This document shows, in pieces, positions 11,040 to 21,381 of a stretch of DNA of 64,000 nt (position 1 is its first letter; every line of letters begins with the position of its first letter). The notes beneath the pieces are model-generated. The model worked only from the letters and a program-made list of their open reading frames with translations. It ran no database searches and was not told the DNA's origin. Origin of the DNA: Podospora comata (Eukaryota > Ascomycota > Sordariomycetes > Sordariales > Podosporaceae); contig CP071495.1 of the NCBI GenBank assembly GCA_017354895.1, forward strand, positions 1,471,001-1,535,000, in the 5' to 3' direction. A program made the position numbers and the translations under genes.

Positions 11040-11229
11040 TACCTGATGCGCTCGCGTTGTGGTTGGTCGAGTGTTGATAAGATAAGAGCTCAATGGTAGA
11101 AAAGTGGATCCACGTTATTTGCCGGTCGATCGCGTGCCGGACCGCGTCTTGAATTTCAACGGCCCCTGCCGTGTGCACCCTTGCGGCCGGAACTGTTTTT
11201 GACGTGGGGTTGTCTTCGATGCGACAGAA

Positions 11230-11249
11230 TTAACACCAATTGGTGTTAA
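11230..11249. promoter_or_regulatory. Perfect 20-bp palindrome with two CCAAT boxes
   Basis: TTAACACCAATTGGTGTTAA is its own reverse complement. Each strand reads CCAAT, the core bound by the fungal HAP/CBC complex. It lies only 10 bp before the RRG7 ATG, so it is within the 5' leader or at the transcription start. HAP complexes commonly act on mitochondrial genes, which fits RRG7; the assignment is inference. Confidence 0.6.
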
Positions 11250-11259
11250 ACAAGCGATA

Positions 11260-12123
11260 ATGCGCCGTCTACTTTTCTCCCGGCCATCCTCCCTATCCCT
11301 CCTCACCACCACCCCTCGACGAGCCTTCTGCGCCAGCGCCCCTCTCTCAACAACAACAACCCCCTCCCTCGAAATCAGGACTGCACAGCCACCCGCAGAA
11401 GAGCCCTCCCCTTCTCAACCAGAGCAACCAAAGGAAGATTCAGAACAACAACCCCCAGAACCAAACCTCCCCTCCCCCTACACCTTCCCCCTCCCCCTCG
11501 CCCCAACCACCAACCACTCCTCCCTCCCCACCTTCCTCACCTACGCCTCCCACACCTCCCTCGACCCAACTTCCACCGTCTATATAGGCACCCACTACGA
11601 GTACACCGCCATCCTCTCCCTCACCCGCCTAGCCTTCACCCTCCACCGCGTCGGCGGCCGCTCCGACTACGGCATTGACCTCCTCGGCTTCTGGTCCCCC
11701 ATCCCAAACTCCCCAGACCCACCCCTCAGAGTCCTCGCCCAATGCAAAGTCACCAAAACAGCCAAACCGGTATACATCCGCGAGCTGGAAGGCGCCTTCA
11801 TCGGAGCCCCTCCCGGGTGGCGCTCAAAGGGCGTTATCGGAGCACTAGTCGCAGAAAAGACTGCAACAAAAGGTGTCAGGGATGCGATTGGGAGGAGTAA
11901 GTGGCCGATGGTGTACATTGTTTGTTCTAGGGAGGGGGTGGTGAGCCAGATGCTGTGGAATCAGAGGGCGGTGGAGGAGGGGGGGTTAGAAGGGTTGGGG
12001 GTGGGGAGTAAATATAGGGTTGCTGAGGATGGGGAGCAGGTGGAGGAGGTGATGTTGACGTGGAGGGGGAGGGAGGTTAAGGCCCTCAAGGAGAAAAAAA
12101 CGAGGGAAAAGAAGGCTGAGTAA
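11260..12123 (+). CDS. RRG7: Mitochondrial RRG7-family protein, restriction-endonuclease-like
   Basis: A single exon of 287 codons. The first 30 residues (MRRLLFSRPSSLSLL, then TTPRRAFCAS) form a clear mitochondrial targeting sequence, followed by a Pro/Glu-rich linker to about residue 75. The conserved domain (about 85-245) contains YIGTHYEYTA, then GGRSDYGIDLLG (Asp140) and LAQCKVT (Gln161-x-Lys163). This is the D...QxK pattern of PD-(D/E)xK nuclease folds of the Mrr type and matches the fungal family named for yeast Rrg7, required for respiratory growth. The tail is Lys/Glu-rich. Whether it cuts DNA is unknown; the retained Asp and Lys leave activity possible. Confidence 0.85.
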   Translation: MRRLLFSRPSSLSLLTTTPRRAFCASAPLSTTTTPSLEIRTAQPPAEEPSPSQPEQPKEDSEQQPPEPNLPSPYTFPLPLAPTTNHSSLPTFLTYASHTSLDPTSTVYIGTHYEYTAILSLTRLAFTLHRVGGRSDYGIDLLGFWSPIPNSPDPPLRVLAQCKVTKTAKPVYIRELEGAFIGAPPGWRSKGVIGALVAEKTATKGVRDAIGRSKWPMVYIVCSREGVVSQMLWNQRAVEEGGLEGLGVGSKYRVAEDGEQVEEVMLTWRGREVKALKEKKTREKKAE

Positions 12124-12418
12124 AGTATTGGTCTTGGGAGAGTGCTCGAGTGTAATGATCTGATCTGGCGCATTGCTGGAGAAGGGATGAGGTCAGTCAG
12201 TCAAATCAAGGTGAGAGATTCTTGGTATATATGTTGCGCTAACAGTTACAGCTATATGCCCCAAATACTCCCATGGCTTTATGTGAGAAATCCACCACGC
12301 TATGTCGACCGCCGTGCGAACCTCCGCTTCCTCGGAAAGTCAATCATTATCCAAGATAACCACGCCTGGAGGGAAACAGGACTTGTAAAACCCGCCAAGG
12401 ACACCGACACACCAGCAA

Positions 12419-12988
12419 TTAATCATCCCAAATAGCCGCCTTGGCCTTCTGCGCCTCCTCTTCCTTCTTCCTCTGCCTCTCCCTCTCCTCCTCCCTCCTC
12501 TTCTTCTCCTGCTCCTTGACCGCCCGATCATACGCCTTTTGCTCCTCAGTCGCCCTCGGCGCCCGAAGCCCCAACCCAGCAGCAATCATGCGTCGCGCCA
12601 CGGCATCGGTCTTTTCTGGGCGTCTATCTGGTGTGGCGCCTGCTGATCGAGGACTTGAGTCGGCGCCTGGTCCGTCAAAAGATGTGAAACCGAACGTGCC
12701 GGGGGCGTTGAGCGCTGATGGCGAAAAGGGCTGCTTCTTGGCTGTGGGCGACATGGGGGTTGGTGGGGGCGCGTTGGTGCCGGTTTGGGTGCTGCCTAGT
12801 GGCGTTTCTTCTGGTTCTGAGGCATCATCGTTGTCTTCTTCGTCCTCCCAGCTGTCGGCGACGGGGGCGGCGGCGGCGGACTTTTTCTTGGAGGGGGCGG
12901 GTTTTTGGGGTTTGTCGAGGGAGGAGGTTTTGAGGGAGAGTTTGGTGACTGAGGTAATGAGGTCGTCGGGGGTGGTGTTGGAGGTCAT
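12419..12988 (-). CDS. Small fungal coiled-coil protein, function unknown
   Basis: A single exon of 189 codons from ATG at 12988 to TAA at 12419. The N-terminal half is disordered, with an acidic block (SWEDEEDNDDASEPEE, about residues 46-61) and SP-rich segments that could be phosphorylated. Residues about 125-189 form a charged helix (AYDRAVKEQEKKRREEERER and on) ending in AAIWDD. The conserved-looking helix and acidic C-terminal WDD suggest a real protein-binding tail, but I do not recognise the family. It is convergent with RRG7 (295 bp between stops) and divergent from Lon. Confidence 0.75.
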   Translation of the reverse strand: MTSNTTPDDLITSVTKLSLKTSSLDKPQKPAPSKKKSAAAAPVADSWEDEEDNDDASEPEETPLGSTQTGTNAPPPTPMSPTAKKQPFSPSALNAPGTFGFTSFDGPGADSSPRSAGATPDRRPEKTDAVARRMIAAGLGLRAPRATEEQKAYDRAVKEQEKKRREEERERQRKKEEEAQKAKAAIWDD

Positions 12989-14150
12989 GGTGGTGGTTTG
13001 GGGTTGGGGGGGCTATGCACTCAGCGTATGGGGATGGGTTTTGCTTCGAGATATAGAGAAAGAAAAGACTGAAGAGCTGAGAGTGCAAGTTGGGGGGGGG
13101 TTGAATATAAAGGGACAGACAGCAAAAAAACCCCAGGCTGGCTGTTGGGTCCAAAGGTGAGACGCCAGTGAAAGGGAGCGTCCCTGTTGAACTAGGGGTT
13201 GCCCGGGTTTTGATCACGCGCTGGCGAGGCTACGCCGTAGAAGAAGCTGGGGAGAACCCCGAAGTAAAAGCAGTGCCGCTTCTGGGCGTCCGACCGGCGT
13301 GGGGCAATATGCTGTTGGAATTTGGAGTTGAATTGTGGTTGGGGTTCTTGGGGTAGTAGAACCAACAGACTGCCGGATATAGTGCAAAGAATGAGATGGT
13401 CGTACAGAGAGGACAGGTCTGTAAAAGTATCCTTCTTGATCTATAGTGGTAATTAACTTATAGCCAGAAAAAGATCGGCCTCTGTCAAATCCTCCATCAA
13501 TGCTGATGTCAATTTAGAGGGCCCTGAGGTTTGGAAACGCAAGCCCCTGCCGTTGAAACAAAGCCCAACACCGAGCTTGCAATTGCGGGGGCGGGGCACT
13601 GTGGAGAAAGGCTCCCACGGAACGGTGCCGGCGATGACGGAGGCTGAAAGCTGCCTGTGGCTTGAACAGCCGGGACCCCTGTTGCGCGGGTCTGGGCGCC
13701 GTGCGTTGCCGCCTGTACAGTTGCCAGTAGGTTCTACCGTTTGCCGAAAACTGTATCTAGCAGCTCTCGCCTCCTGCTGGCAGCTTCAATCGCATTATTC
13801 AGACAATCACCAACTGACTCCCGCTGCCGTGTTGCTTGGCCGTGTCCCCGTCCGTACCTCGGAGCTTTTCCATTAAAAAGTAGTGAAATCCCCTTCCGTC
13901 GTCTAGGATTTGCTCCCGGTCTTTTTTTTTTTACTTCTTCACTTTTGTGTACATTATTTCCCTCCCTCAAGCTCGAACTCGACAACTAATCAATCCCTCG
14001 CTGCTCTCCATCTCCACGCAGTTTGAGAGCTCGAGCTTGATTACAAACCTACCCGCAAAATCCTGACGTCAAACCGCCCTACACCACCCCCCCTCCGCCA
14101 AACCGCGACGAGATATCTGTTTTTTTCTCTCCCTCCTCGCACTACCCACA
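12989..14150. promoter_or_regulatory. Divergent promoter region, coiled-coil gene and Lon
   Basis: This 1.16-kb region has pyrimidine-rich stretches near the Lon start (13860-14150), including a T run at 13922-13932, and a G-rich leader next to the minus-strand gene. I see no coding frame in it and could not identify a heat-shock element with confidence. Confidence 0.5.
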
Positions 14151-17100
14151 ATGCTGCCGCGACAGCGCGTCCTGCGCATGCCCTCGCCGAGGCATTCGGT
14201 TCTCCTCTCTACAGCTTCCAGACGAACAAGCATCTGCTCGGTAAGAGCTTCGTTACGACAGGGCCAACACATCACGCCGCGGCTGCAGGGCTTCTCGAGG
14301 GACAGCTTTTCGTCGTCGCTTTCGCCATTCTCCACGCATGCCGCTTTAGGGAAACAGCAAAAGGGTTCGGGCTTCTTTGACGGCATCGAGCCGTTAACGG
14401 AGGAGGAAAAAAAGGCGAATCAGGAGAATCAGGAAAAGGAAGCGGCGGCTGAGGAGAAGGAGGAGAAGGATGTTGAGAAGGCAAAGCCTTCTTCTAGCTC
14501 CGAGGCGAAGAGGAAAGAGGGCGGCGGCCAGGGAACACCCGAGTCGCCGGAGAACAAGGGGAGTGCTGCCGCCGGGAGTGCCGCCTCGGGGTCATCGGGG
14601 GAGGGGTCGGGAGGGGATGGGGGGAAGAGGGGACGGAAGCCGGGTGACAAGGCGCTTGCGAAGCCTGTCGTGCCTGAGATTTACCCTCAGGTGATGGCTA
14701 TCCCGATTGCGAAGAGGCCGTTGTTCCCCGGGTTTTACAAAGCGATCACTATCAAGGATCCCAATGTTGCCGCCGCCATCACCGAGATGATCAAGCGTGG
14801 TCAACCATATGTCGGTGCGTTCCTGTTCAAGGACGAGAATGCGGATGACGATGTTATCCGAAGTGCCGACGAGGTCCACGACGTCGGCGTGTTTGCTCAG
14901 ATTACCAGCGCTTTTCCTATGACGGGCCAAGGTGGTGAGGGTACAAGTCTCACTGCGATTCTTTACCCTCACCGTAGAATCAAGCTTTCTGAGTTGATTC
15001 CTCCGGGAGCTGCGGATGCCGCTGGAAAGACCCCGGCGGCTACGGAACCCACACCAGAACCGATACCCAAGGTTACAGATGAGTCTGCCCAGAAGGGCGA
15101 TGTTGTCGCGAGCTTTGAGGAGAGCGCCGTTGTACCGCCACCAAAATCAGACGTTACGCAGAAGCAATATGAGCCAACATCCTTCCTCAAGAAGTATCCC
15201 GTCAGTCTGGTTAACGTTGAGAACCTTACCGAAGAGCCTTACGACCCCAAGAGCCAGGTGATCCGGGCCGTTACTAACGAGATCGTCAATGTCTTCAAGG
15301 AGGTCGCTAGCATGAACTCTTTGTTTAGAGATCAGATTTCAACCTTCTCCATGAGCCAGTCTACCGGCAATGTCATGTCTGAGCCGGCCAAGCTTGCCGA
15401 CTTTGCCGCAGCGGTGTCGGCTGGTGATCCCAATGAGCTTCAGGAGGTTCTGTCGAGCCTGAACGTCGAGGACAGGATGCACAAGGCTCTTCTTGTGCTC
15501 AAAAAGGAGCACGTCAACGCTCAGCTTCAGTCCAAGATCACCAAGGATGTGGAGAACAAGATCACCAAACGTCAGCGGGAGTACTGGTTGACGGAGCAGA
15601 TGAAGGGCATCAAGCGTGAGCTTGGGCTGGAATCAGACGGCAAGGACAAGCTGGTGGAGAAGTTCAAGGAGAAGGCCGACAAGCTGGCCATGCCGGAAGC
15701 TGTGCGCAAGGTGTTTGATGATGAGCTGAACAAGCTTGCGCACCTGGAGCCGGCGGCGTCAGAGTTCAACGTCACCCGCAACTACCTCGACTGGCTTACG
15801 CAGATCCCATGGGGTCTGCGCAGTGCCGAGAACTTTGGCATCCAGCACGCCATGACTGTTTTGGACGAGGATCACTACGGTCTCAAGGACGTCAAGGACC
15901 GCATTCTCGAGTTTATCGCCGTCGGGAAGCTGCGCGGGACTGTCGAGGGCAAGATCCTCTGCTTTGTTGGTCCGCCAGGTGTGGGCAAGACCAGTATTGG
16001 CAAATCGATTGCTCGCGCGCTCAACCGGCAATACTACCGCTTCAGCGTGGGTGGTCTTGCCGATGTTGCTGAAATCAAGGGTCACAGGAGGACGTACGTC
16101 GGTGCTTTGCCCGGCCGCGTCATTCAGGCGTTGAAGAAGTGCAAGACGGAGAACCCCCTGATTCTCATTGACGAAATCGACAAGATTGGCCGTGGATACC
16201 AGGGCGACCCATCGTCTGCCCTTCTTGAGTTGCTTGATCCCGAGCAGAACAGCTCTTTCCTCGATCACTACCTCGATGTCCCGGTGGATTTGTCTAGGGT
16301 CTTGTTTGTCTGCACCGCCAACATGACGGATACGATTCCCAGGCCGCTGCTGGACCGCATGGAGGTGATCAGACTGAGCGGGTATGTGTCTGATGAGAAG
16401 ATGGCGATTGCGGAGAGGTATCTTGCTCCTCAGGCGCAGGAGCTGGCTGGGTTGAAGGGGGTGGATGTGGAGCTTACCAAGGATGCTATCGAGGAGCTGA
16501 TCAAGTCTTACTGCCGGGAGGCGGGTGTCCGCAACCTCAAGAAGCAGATTGAGAAGGTTTATCGCAAGAGCGCGCTGAAGATTGTGCAGGAGCTTGGGGA
16601 GGAGGTGCTGCCTGAGGAAGAGGCGCTGACGGACGAGGGCAAGGTTGCGAAGGAGGAGTCGGCGAAGGAGGAGACTAAGCAATCGGAGGAGCCGGCCACC
16701 GCCAACACGGAGGCGACGGAGAAGGAGACTACCGAGGTGCCGAGGGTGGCCCTCAAGGTCCCCGAGAGCGTCCACGTCACCATCGACAAGGACAACCTCA
16801 AGGACTACGTCGGCCCCCCTGTTTTTACGTCTGACCGTCTTTATGATATCACCCCCCCGGGAGTAACCATGGGTTTGGCGTGGACACAACTCGGCGGCGC
16901 GGCCATGTACGTCGAGGCGATTCTCCAGTCGGCCCTCAAGCCGGCCTCGCGGCCGTCGCTTGAGATTACGGGCAACCTCAAGACTGTGATGAAGGAGAGC
17001 TCTGCCATTGCGTACAGCTTTGCCAAGTCGTACATGGCGAACAATTTTCCCAAGAATGACTTTTTGGACCACGCCAAGATTCATGTGCATGTGCCTGAGG

Positions 17101-17575
17101 GGGCGGTGCAGAAGGATGGGCCGTCGGCGGGGATCACGATGGCAACGAGCCTGTTGAGTCTGGCGCTGGACAGGCAGGTTGATCCGGCGGTGGCGATGAC
17201 GGGGGAGTTGACGCTGACGGGGAAGGTGCTGAGGATTGGGGGGTTGAGGGAGAAGACTGTTGCGGCGAGGAGGGCGGGGTGCAAGATGGTTTTGTTTCCG
17301 AGGGATAATGAGAGTGATTGGTTGGAGTTGCCTGAGGTGAGTTTGAACCTTTTTTTTTTTCAAGATAAAAAAAATTACCTGGACGAAAAGCTAATGTGGT
17401 TTTACAGAATATCAAGGAGGGAATCGAAGGCAGGCCGGTGAGCTGGTATTCGGAGGTTTTTGACCTTATTTTCCCTGATCTGGACAAGGAGAAGGCGAAT
17501 AAGAGTAGGGTGGTGATGGCTGAGAACAAGGAGAAGAAGGAGGAGGAGAAGAAGGATGGGGAGGAGAGTGATTAG
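14151..17575 (+). CDS. PIM1: Mitochondrial ATP-dependent Lon protease
   Basis: Two exons (14151-17336, 17408-17575) code for 1117 residues, a usual fungal length. An Arg/Ser-rich targeting sequence (about 1-60) and a Glu/Lys- then Gly-rich linker precede the Lon N-terminal domain (from about 180, PQVMAIPIAKRPLFPG). The AAA+ module has Walker A GPPGVGKT (607-614), Walker B LILIDEIDK and the GRGYQGDPSSALLELLDPEQN segment. The protease domain has the catalytic dyad Ser992 (KDGPSAGIT) and Lys1035 (GLREKTVAARRAG), 43 residues apart as in E. coli Lon. A Glu/Thr-rich insert (about 815-865) separates the two. It degrades oxidised and misfolded matrix proteins and helps maintain mtDNA. The single intron (17337-17407, GTGAGT...ACAG) falls near the C-terminus, and the last 30 residues are a Lys/Glu tail. 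Confidence 0.97.
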
Positions 17576-18704
17576 GTAGATGTTGGGAGATTTTGTAAAT
17601 ATTAAATGTGTATAAAACAGGGAAAGAAGAAGACGCTAAAGAGGAAGAAAGATGACTTGGTCATTAGATGGGTAGGCAGGGAATGGAATTGGTATGGATG
17701 GATGGATGGACGGATGGGTATGGAATTGGGGGGAGGGGGGGGGTAAACAGCGGTTTTTGCATGGAATGAAGTTTTAAAACAAAGAGGTAAAATGAGAAAA
17801 ATCTTCACTCTAAGTTGGTTGGTGGTGTCTTTGAGATGGGGGTTTGTGAGTGTTGTTCTAGATGTTTGGTAGCTAACTACTGACACTGGGAGGAATGTGT
17901 ATCTACGTTTTGTGATGTGTGGAGGTGTGATGAGAGAGAGGATCTAGGGTAATTAAGAGTCAACCGCGATCCTGCCTTTGGGGATATGCAGTGTAGTTTA
18001 AAAGAGGACTATAGTGATGCCTATATCTTGAGCGAGAGACAGTCGTATGGACAATTTTAATAGATTGAAGAGTTGAGTTCGTGTATGTGCGTAAACTGTC
18101 GTTCAAGCACTCGCTTTAAAAGTAATGGAGCAGGCCCGTATCTAACCGACCAACAAACAAGATATTGATGCGATCTGGACTGCAACTGGGGTATCACCCG
18201 CCTGTCCCCTTCCCAACCTCACATTACTGCCTTGATTTTCTGCGATGAGTCTGATCTATCACAACCGGCTCCTTAACCAGAGGATTTAGTTCTTTTTTTT
18301 CTTATTTTTTTTCTTTTTTTTTAGTAATTGACCACGGCCTGACTAACACCCGCTGCCCAACAGGGGCTTTACGAATCCCCTTTCGTGAAAAATGAGTGGG
18401 TGTGTGCTGTGATGAGGCGTATCCTTTTTATTCAGATTGGCCCATTCTGTTGCTTGTACGCCACGAGAGAAAAATACTCGGCTTCGGAGAAAGCCGCAAG
18501 GTTCCTATGAGCTCATTTTTCAGAGAGCTGGATGCAACGCAGTTCTTGGTTGTTGTTGTTGTTGTTGTTATTGTTCTTCGTCTAGGTGGGCTGGAAAGAG
18601 ACGGCATCATTGAGTGACCCTGCCCACAAAATAATTGATACAGCAGAAGCAAATTAACCCATACTATACTATACTGTAAACTTATGCCTCAAAAGCAAAT
18701 TGAT

Positions 18705-18812
18705 AGGTCTCTAAACGATCTTTCAAGACCTGTTAACCATCTTTGAAGGCTTTTAAACTTATCTTAAAAGGCCTATGGACTATCCTTTTGAGGTATGTTA
18801 ACCTGCTTTGGT
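18705..18812. repeat. Degenerate 21-22-bp tandem repeat, five units
   Basis: Five diverged units start at 18705, 18726, 18747, 18769 and 18791. Each begins AGG or AGA and keeps a pattern close to AGGYCTnTTAACnATCTTTnA. The spacing of 21, 21, 22 and 22 bp and the shared motif make chance unlikely. The array is AT-rich compared with its surroundings. Confidence 0.65.
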
Positions 18813-18838
18813 ATCTCAATTATTTTGTGGCAAGGGTG

Positions 18839-18897
18839 CCTAGGCAGGTAATCGACACTTTTCCGGCAAGAAAAGTGCAAAGTTATTACTACCTAGG
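18839..18897. repeat. Nested inverted repeat, potential cruciform or hairpin
   Basis: The outer arms CCTAGGCAGGTAAT (18839-18852) and ATTACTACCTAGG (18885-18897) are nearly complementary. Inside them lies a perfect 8-bp stem, CACTTTTC (18856-18863) with GAAAAGTG (18870-18877), around a 6-base loop. It directly follows the 21-bp array. It could be a small non-autonomous DNA element remnant or just a structured intergenic site. Confidence 0.6.
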
Positions 18898-20076
18898 TAA
18901 GTATATTATGTAGTCTCGCAACCAGGAGAGTATCCCTCGCTAAGCACATACGTAAACAATGTTGTGAATAGGAGAAGAAGAAAACGCTGACGTATGTGCA
19001 GCAACATGCTGTCGGCATGTACGGGGGAAAAACAGAAGCAAAGAGACTGTCTAGCCGCATACAGCCTTACCTTACCGCACCGGTTGTAGGTTGGCAGAAG
19101 TTGGTTTTGTGATGGCAGATGCAGTTTGGGCATCAATCGACCCTCCCCAAAAATGCGGGGGGGAGAGCGGATGGGGGGGAATAGGGTAGAAGAATACAGG
19201 CACACGGGAAGCTTTGGATGCTGCATGGAAGAGATGCAGGGCTGGGAAATCCGGGTACAGGTAGTGTGAGCTGCTTCCGATGCGGGACAAGCTACCTAGC
19301 TTGAGAGAACCTTGAGGGGGTGAGGAGGGTACATCACTGGGGGTGTTAAGGGTGCGTGGGGTTGAGGGAAGTGTGGGCTGAGTTGAGTGTTCAAGTCAAA
19401 CCTCGAAGCTAAAGGCATTGTGTTATGTTCATGTCTTTCAAAACAGAAACTTGAGTGAATAACCGCTTACACCAGGGCGGTCAGACGTCCTCCAGTCCGG
19501 GCATAGACCAGCGGTTCGGCATTATAGTCATGGTGGTGTTGTGAGTTGGGCTGCTACGGGGGACTTGTGGCTCGCATGGTTGTGTTGTCGATTGGTTGAA
19601 ACAAAGACGATGACGAAGTGTCAGTGAAGGCTGTGCAGCGAGAGAGGTTCAGGCCAAGGGGGAAAATATGAATGATGGGATTATTGGGCCGTGGCTGGAC
19701 GGGAAACCTGCAGTTCTGACGATGAGCTACATTACCTAGGGCACGTGGCCGGCGGTGTCTGTGGTTATCCGTAATAAAGAGATATATGGGATGAAATCAT
19801 AGTTCTGGATGACGAGGCGGGTTTGGAGCGAGCAATGTACACCGCCGTGTCTTTGCTTACCTTGCTGCTGAAGATCTGAGTACCGATCCGAATCTTCCTT
19901 GCAGACGGCTACGGTTGGCGGTCCAATTCGGGGAAGAGAATAGCAGGCTTTGGTAGTGAGTTTTAAAGTGATAGTGATGGGAAAAGAGGTCGAGTCTTGC
20001 TTTGACCAGCTGGCCTCTGTCGACACCTTCCTACCGATGAAGATGTTTTAGATCAGGTCACGATAACCTCAAGTTT

Positions 20077-20142
20077 CAAGATCCACCGGGGTTACAATAA
20101 ACATCACTGTGGGGTCTCGGTTCAACCCCTCAGTGGATCTTG
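20077..20142. repeat. Imperfect hairpin, 16 paired positions
   Basis: The left arm CAAGATCCAC-C-GGGGTT (20077-20093) pairs with the right arm AACCCC-TCA-GTGGATCTTG (20124-20142): a 10-bp perfect outer stem and a 6-bp inner stem separated by a small internal loop. The terminal loop is about 30 nt. It is not near a gene end, so it is not an obvious terminator. Confidence 0.6.
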
Positions 20143-21381
20143 GGCGCAACGCTCCCGCGTCAACCCCCCCGGTCACCCCATTATTTACATCTCATCTGAG
20201 GATCAACTTTCAAGTTTTGAGACAAACGTCGGAAGAAGACATGGGGATCCATCATCACAGGCTTTCGTTCAACCGGCCGATGATGAAAAAGGGCTACCAC
20301 AGTTCTCGACCCAGCAGCTGTAGGGCTTTAGGTACGGAATACGTGCAGAGAGCCCCGCGGCACGGCAAAGTACAGACGGTACTTGAATATACTGGTACAT
20401 GCATTGTACATATTTCGAAGCCCACAGCGCTCGTTACACGTGTTGCACCCCCCCTTCTTCCCCCTCCCCACCAAGAAACCCAGCCTCCGTCGTCCCACCA
20501 TCACCGATCGAGTCGAGTTCGAGTTGTCTCTCTTGCAGCATGCAGGAGGAGGGAGAGAGTTAGCGAACCAACCCCCATGCCCCCTCATTCTCACCCTTAC
20601 TTTTATTCCACCACGAGGTACAATCTCTCTCGGGAGATCCATGAGGAGTACCTAGCCTCAATCCTGCCCTGCCCCCCTTCCACTCATCTGAGAGAGCCCT
20701 TCCATTTGGGTTTGCTTGTGTGCTGTGCCAGCCTGATAAGCAAAAGGCCTTGCTTCCTGTCCATTATGGCAATTTAGCACCTGTTGCTTGTTCTGTCAGC
20801 TTTTTTATTTCTTTCTTCTGTGCATTCCATCTTGTGTTCACCATCCAACCTTCCAAGCGCTATTAAACTCTCACCAAACCATTATTTGCGCTTTCTATCA
20901 ACCTCTTGCGAATCACACGACCAAGTTTCACCCCACGGCGTTATTCAGCTGGTGAACAAATCTCGAGTAAATTACCCGCCCAGCAACAGCGACTGTGGAA
21001 TCCGCCGCTTGTATACAATCCTGGAAATCGCCATGATCTTCTGATACCCAATACCCCTCTTCCTCGCTCCGCATGGCTTATCCGCGCGCTGTTGCTTGAT
21101 GTAGTTCAACTGGCTGGCTTACTTTTGTTACCCCACGATCCACAAACACTTTGTTTCGGCTTCGATATCAGTCGGTTGGAAGAGAGGATAGGGTCAGTGT
21201 TGGGAGCCGAAACTGAAAAAGAGATATACATATCTATATATATATATATGTCGGTGGTTTGTCAAGCTGGCCTGGAAAATAACAAAAACGCCAACTACTC
21301 TACACCTTACCTACCCAACTAGCTAGCAGCAGCAAAAACTTGCGTTTTGTTCACATACCTCTCGACACCTCTTTTTTCCCC

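Larger units (their letters stand above)
10930..11259. promoter_or_regulatory. MED21/RRG7 divergent promoter
   Basis: This short shared promoter contains a (GA)n tract at 11016-11039 and a perfect 20-bp palindrome carrying CCAAT on both strands at 11230-11249. Nothing else in it is coding. Confidence 0.7.
17576..21381. other. 3.8-kb intergenic region with repeats and hairpins, no gene seen
   Basis: This lies between the Lon terminator and the kinase-like gene. It contains (GGAT)n near 17694-17718, (GTT)n at 18548-18569, a degenerate 21-bp tandem array at 18705-18812, nested inverted repeats at 18839-18897 and 20077-20142, and a TA-rich run near 21222-21249. The longest open frame (222 codons, 20109-20777) has promoter-like composition and no domain. 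The last 600 bp are pyrimidine-rich and probably hold the promoter and leader of the kinase-like gene. Confidence 0.55.

Noticed and set aside
15759-17363. 534-codon minus-strand frame
   Set aside because: Antisense shadow of the Lon AAA+ and protease domains; Arg/His/Leu-rich and without a domain.
20109-20777. 222-codon plus-strand frame
   Set aside because: Pro/Ser/Arg/His-rich translation of promoter-like DNA overlapped by frames on the other strand; no domain.
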